Source: Actinomycetota bacterium (GTDB lineage Bacteria; Actinomycetota; Actinomycetes; Nanopelagicales; Nanopelagicaceae). From it: DNA of 7,648 nt. Made by a program: the position numbers and the translations under genes. The notes beneath the pieces are model-generated. The model was given only the letters and a program-made list of their open reading frames with translations, ran no database searches and had not been told where the DNA came from. The DNA lies in the NCBI GenBank assembly GCA_009705025.1, contig WLDA01000038.1, positions 1 to 7,648 of the forward strand. The letters run 5' to 3'. The stretch's first letter is position 1; each line of letters begins with the position of its first letter. Below, one piece after another: positions 6,402 through 7,648 of the stretch.

Positions 6402-6887
6402 ATGATCTTTGATGTCATTATTGAAATCCCAGCAGGTAGTCGCAACAAATACGAAGTCGATCATGTAACGGGTGAAATTCGCTTAGATCGCATGTTGTTT
6501 ACATCAACTCGCTATCCGTATGACTATGGCTTTGTTAAGAACACACTGTCTTTAGATGGCGACCCACTTGATGCTTTGGTGATGTTAGATGAGCCAACTT
6601 TTCCTGGATGTGTGGTTTCTTGCCGCGCAATTGGAATGTTTAATATGACAGATGAAGCTGGCGGAGACGACAAACTTCTCTGCGTTGCAGCTGGCGATGT
6701 TCGCAAATCATCTTTTCAAGATTTAGAGGATGTTCCTGAGTTTGAACTCTCTGAAATCCAACATTTCTTTGAAGTCTACAAAGCGCTAGAGCCTGGCAAG
6801 AGTGTTACTGGTGGTAACTGGGTAAATCACAGTGAAGCCCAACTAGAAATTGAACGCTCTCGCGAGCGTTACAAAGGAACACATTAA
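6402..6887 (+). CDS. ppa: Inorganic pyrophosphatase, family I
   Basis: This soluble cytoplasmic Mg-dependent enzyme hydrolyses pyrophosphate to two phosphates, pulling biosynthetic reactions forward. At 161 residues it is nearly the length of the M. tuberculosis enzyme (162) and follows it closely, starting [20 protein letters not shown] and ending RERYKGTH. The family signature DGDPLDA is at 52-58. Other active-site residues aligned to E. coli are E8, K16, E18, R30, Y42, D52, D54, D57, D84, D89, K91, Y126 and K127. H21, noted in the mycobacterial enzyme, is kept, but its H86 is alanine here (TDEAGGDDK). AGGA lies 11 nt before the ATG. A TATTTT at 6346-6351 might be a -10, but transcription could also continue from tRNA-His. 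amt begins 31 bases downstream, so the two may be co-transcribed. Confidence 0.97.
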   Translation: MIFDVIIEIPAGSRNKYEVDHVTGEIRLDRMLFTSTRYPYDYGFVKNTLSLDGDPLDALVMLDEPTFPGCVVSCRAIGMFNMTDEAGGDDKLLCVAAGDVRKSSFQDLEDVPEFELSEIQHFFEVYKALEPGKSVTGGNWVNHSEAQLEIERSRERYKGTH

Positions 6888-6918
6888 GTAACGTCACAAC
6901 GATTGTAGGGAGAGCTAC

Positions 6919-7648
6919 ATGATTAACAGCGGTGATACAGCATGGGTGCTTGCAAGTAGCGCACTCGTTCTCTTTATGACGCCGGGCCTAGCGATTTTTT
7001 ACGGTGGAATGGTTCGAGTTAAAAGTGCACTCAACATGATGATGATGTCATTTGCGGCAATTGGAGTCACCACAATTATCTGGGTCCTGTATGGCTACTC
7101 ATTGGCATTCGGGACTTCGAATGGTGGATTAATTGGTGGCTTCGAACATATCGGTTTAGCAAAGACATTAGACACTGTTGTTGGTGCTGAAGGTCATCAG
7201 ATTCCAACACTTTCATTTGCAATGTTCCAGTTAACTTTTGCTGTAATAACAGTGGCACTCCTATCTGGTGCTATTGCAGACCGAGCTAAATATGGCTCAT
7301 GGGTTTTATTCGTTGCCGTATGGATTACTTTGGTCTATATCCCTATTGCTCACTGGGCTTTTGCATCTCAGAGTGGCAAAGGCGGTTGGATCGTCGACAA
7401 GTTAGGTGCTCTAGATTTTGCGGGCGGAACTGTTGTAGAAATCAATTCTGGAGCTGCCGCTCTTGCGCTCGCTTTAGTTTTAGGAAAGCGCGATGGCTTT
7501 AAACGCGATCCAATGCGGCCACACAATATGCCGCTCGTGCTTTTAGGCGCTGGAATGCTGTGGTTTGGTTGGTTTGGATTTAACGCCGGAAGTGCGCTAT
7601 CTGCAGGTTCACTAGCAGCTACTGCAATGATCAACACACAGATTGCAT
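6919..7648 (+). CDS. amt: Ammonium transporter (Amt/MEP/Rh family), 3' part cut by window edge
   Basis: Amt conducts ammonium across the cytoplasmic membrane as a trimer. The visible 243 residues have hydrophobic helices at about 8-28, 41-63, 98-119, 126-148, 167-189 and 205-227, roughly half of the usual 11. No cleaved signal peptide is evident; the protein starts MINSGDTAWVL, then MTPGLAIFYGGMVR (20-33). The phenylalanine gate is conserved: F103-Q-L-T-F107, and F221 in GWFGFNAGS (217-225), followed by S225 of the outer ammonium site. The first of the twin pore histidines is replaced: the motif reads FAGGTVVEINSG with E174. The second pore position lies past the edge. The Shine-Dalgarno AGGGAGAG ends 4 nt before the ATG. 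The gene follows ppa closely. No glnK is seen, but it could lie downstream. Confidence 0.95.
   Translation, partial: MINSGDTAWVLASSALVLFMTPGLAIFYGGMVRVKSALNMMMMSFAAIGVTTIIWVLYGYSLAFGTSNGGLIGGFEHIGLAKTLDTVVGAEGHQIPTLSFAMFQLTFAVITVALLSGAIADRAKYGSWVLFVAVWITLVYIPIAHWAFASQSGKGGWIVDKLGALDFAGGTVVEINSGAAALALALVLGKRDGFKRDPMRPHNMPLVLLGAGMLWFGWFGFNAGSALSAGSLAATAMINTQIA

Noticed and set aside
6151..6464. Open frames on both strands running through tRNA-His
   Set aside because: They cross a tRNA gene and parts of orn or ppa in wrong frames; no independent support exists.
6888..6918. Possible GlnR half-site GTAAC in the ppa-amt gap
   Set aside because: Only one half matches. The expected second half after six bases reads ACGAT, not GAAAC, and the gap is only 31 bp. 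This is not enough to claim nitrogen control.
7368..7637. 89-residue open frame on the minus strand inside amt
   Set aside because: It lies wholly antisense to conserved Amt helices, and its Ala/Pro/Ser-rich composition is the complement of that coding sequence.
1..7648. Mobile element, CRISPR array, phage, toxin-antitoxin or other defence system
   Set aside because: All space is taken by recognised housekeeping and transport genes. I saw no transposase, terminal repeats, spacer-repeat pattern or unexplained gene.

Overview
This is a compact, housekeeping-type stretch of an actinobacterial chromosome of moderate to low GC. The EttA, inorganic pyrophosphatase (Mycobacterium-like, 161 aa) and oligoribonuclease proteins read as actinobacterial, and orn followed by tRNA-His is an arrangement I know from that phylum. 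The AT-leaning codon usage and very short intergenic gaps suggest a streamlined lineage such as the freshwater acI/Nanopelagicales group. That placement is an inference and I could not test it by search.

Layout, left to right. The first 1129 bases hold the N-terminal two thirds of ettA (minus strand), cut by the window edge. tRNA-Arg(UCU) follows on the plus strand, then a strong minus-strand terminator. From there to 5542 lies a complete phosphate uptake operon on the minus strand, transcribed pstC-pstA-pstB-pstS. C/A and A/B overlap by ATGA, and pstS sits last behind its own 124-bp leader. The divergent 124-bp gap upstream of pstC carries three 7-bp units at exact 11-bp spacing, with GTTCACC in the centre. 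This matches the PhoP/RegX3-type PHO box and sits against a plausible -10. Rightward from the gap run orn, tRNA-His(GUG), ppa and the first 243 codons of an ammonium transporter gene, cut by the right edge.

The genes form a nutrient theme: high-affinity phosphate import under probable phosphate-starvation control, pyrophosphate recycling to phosphate, nanoRNA turnover and ammonium uptake. No phoU, phoR/phoP or glnK lies in the window. There is no gene-free stretch above 300 bases, and I see no mobile element, CRISPR array or phage gene.

I found no undescribed multi-gene system. The points worth following are small: the PHO box architecture; an Amt with Glu in place of the first pore histidine; a PstS without a lipobox but with two cysteines and an inserted segment; a PstA with two extra N-terminal helices; the pstS-last gene order with a structured leader; and a -10 motif shared by the two tRNA genes.
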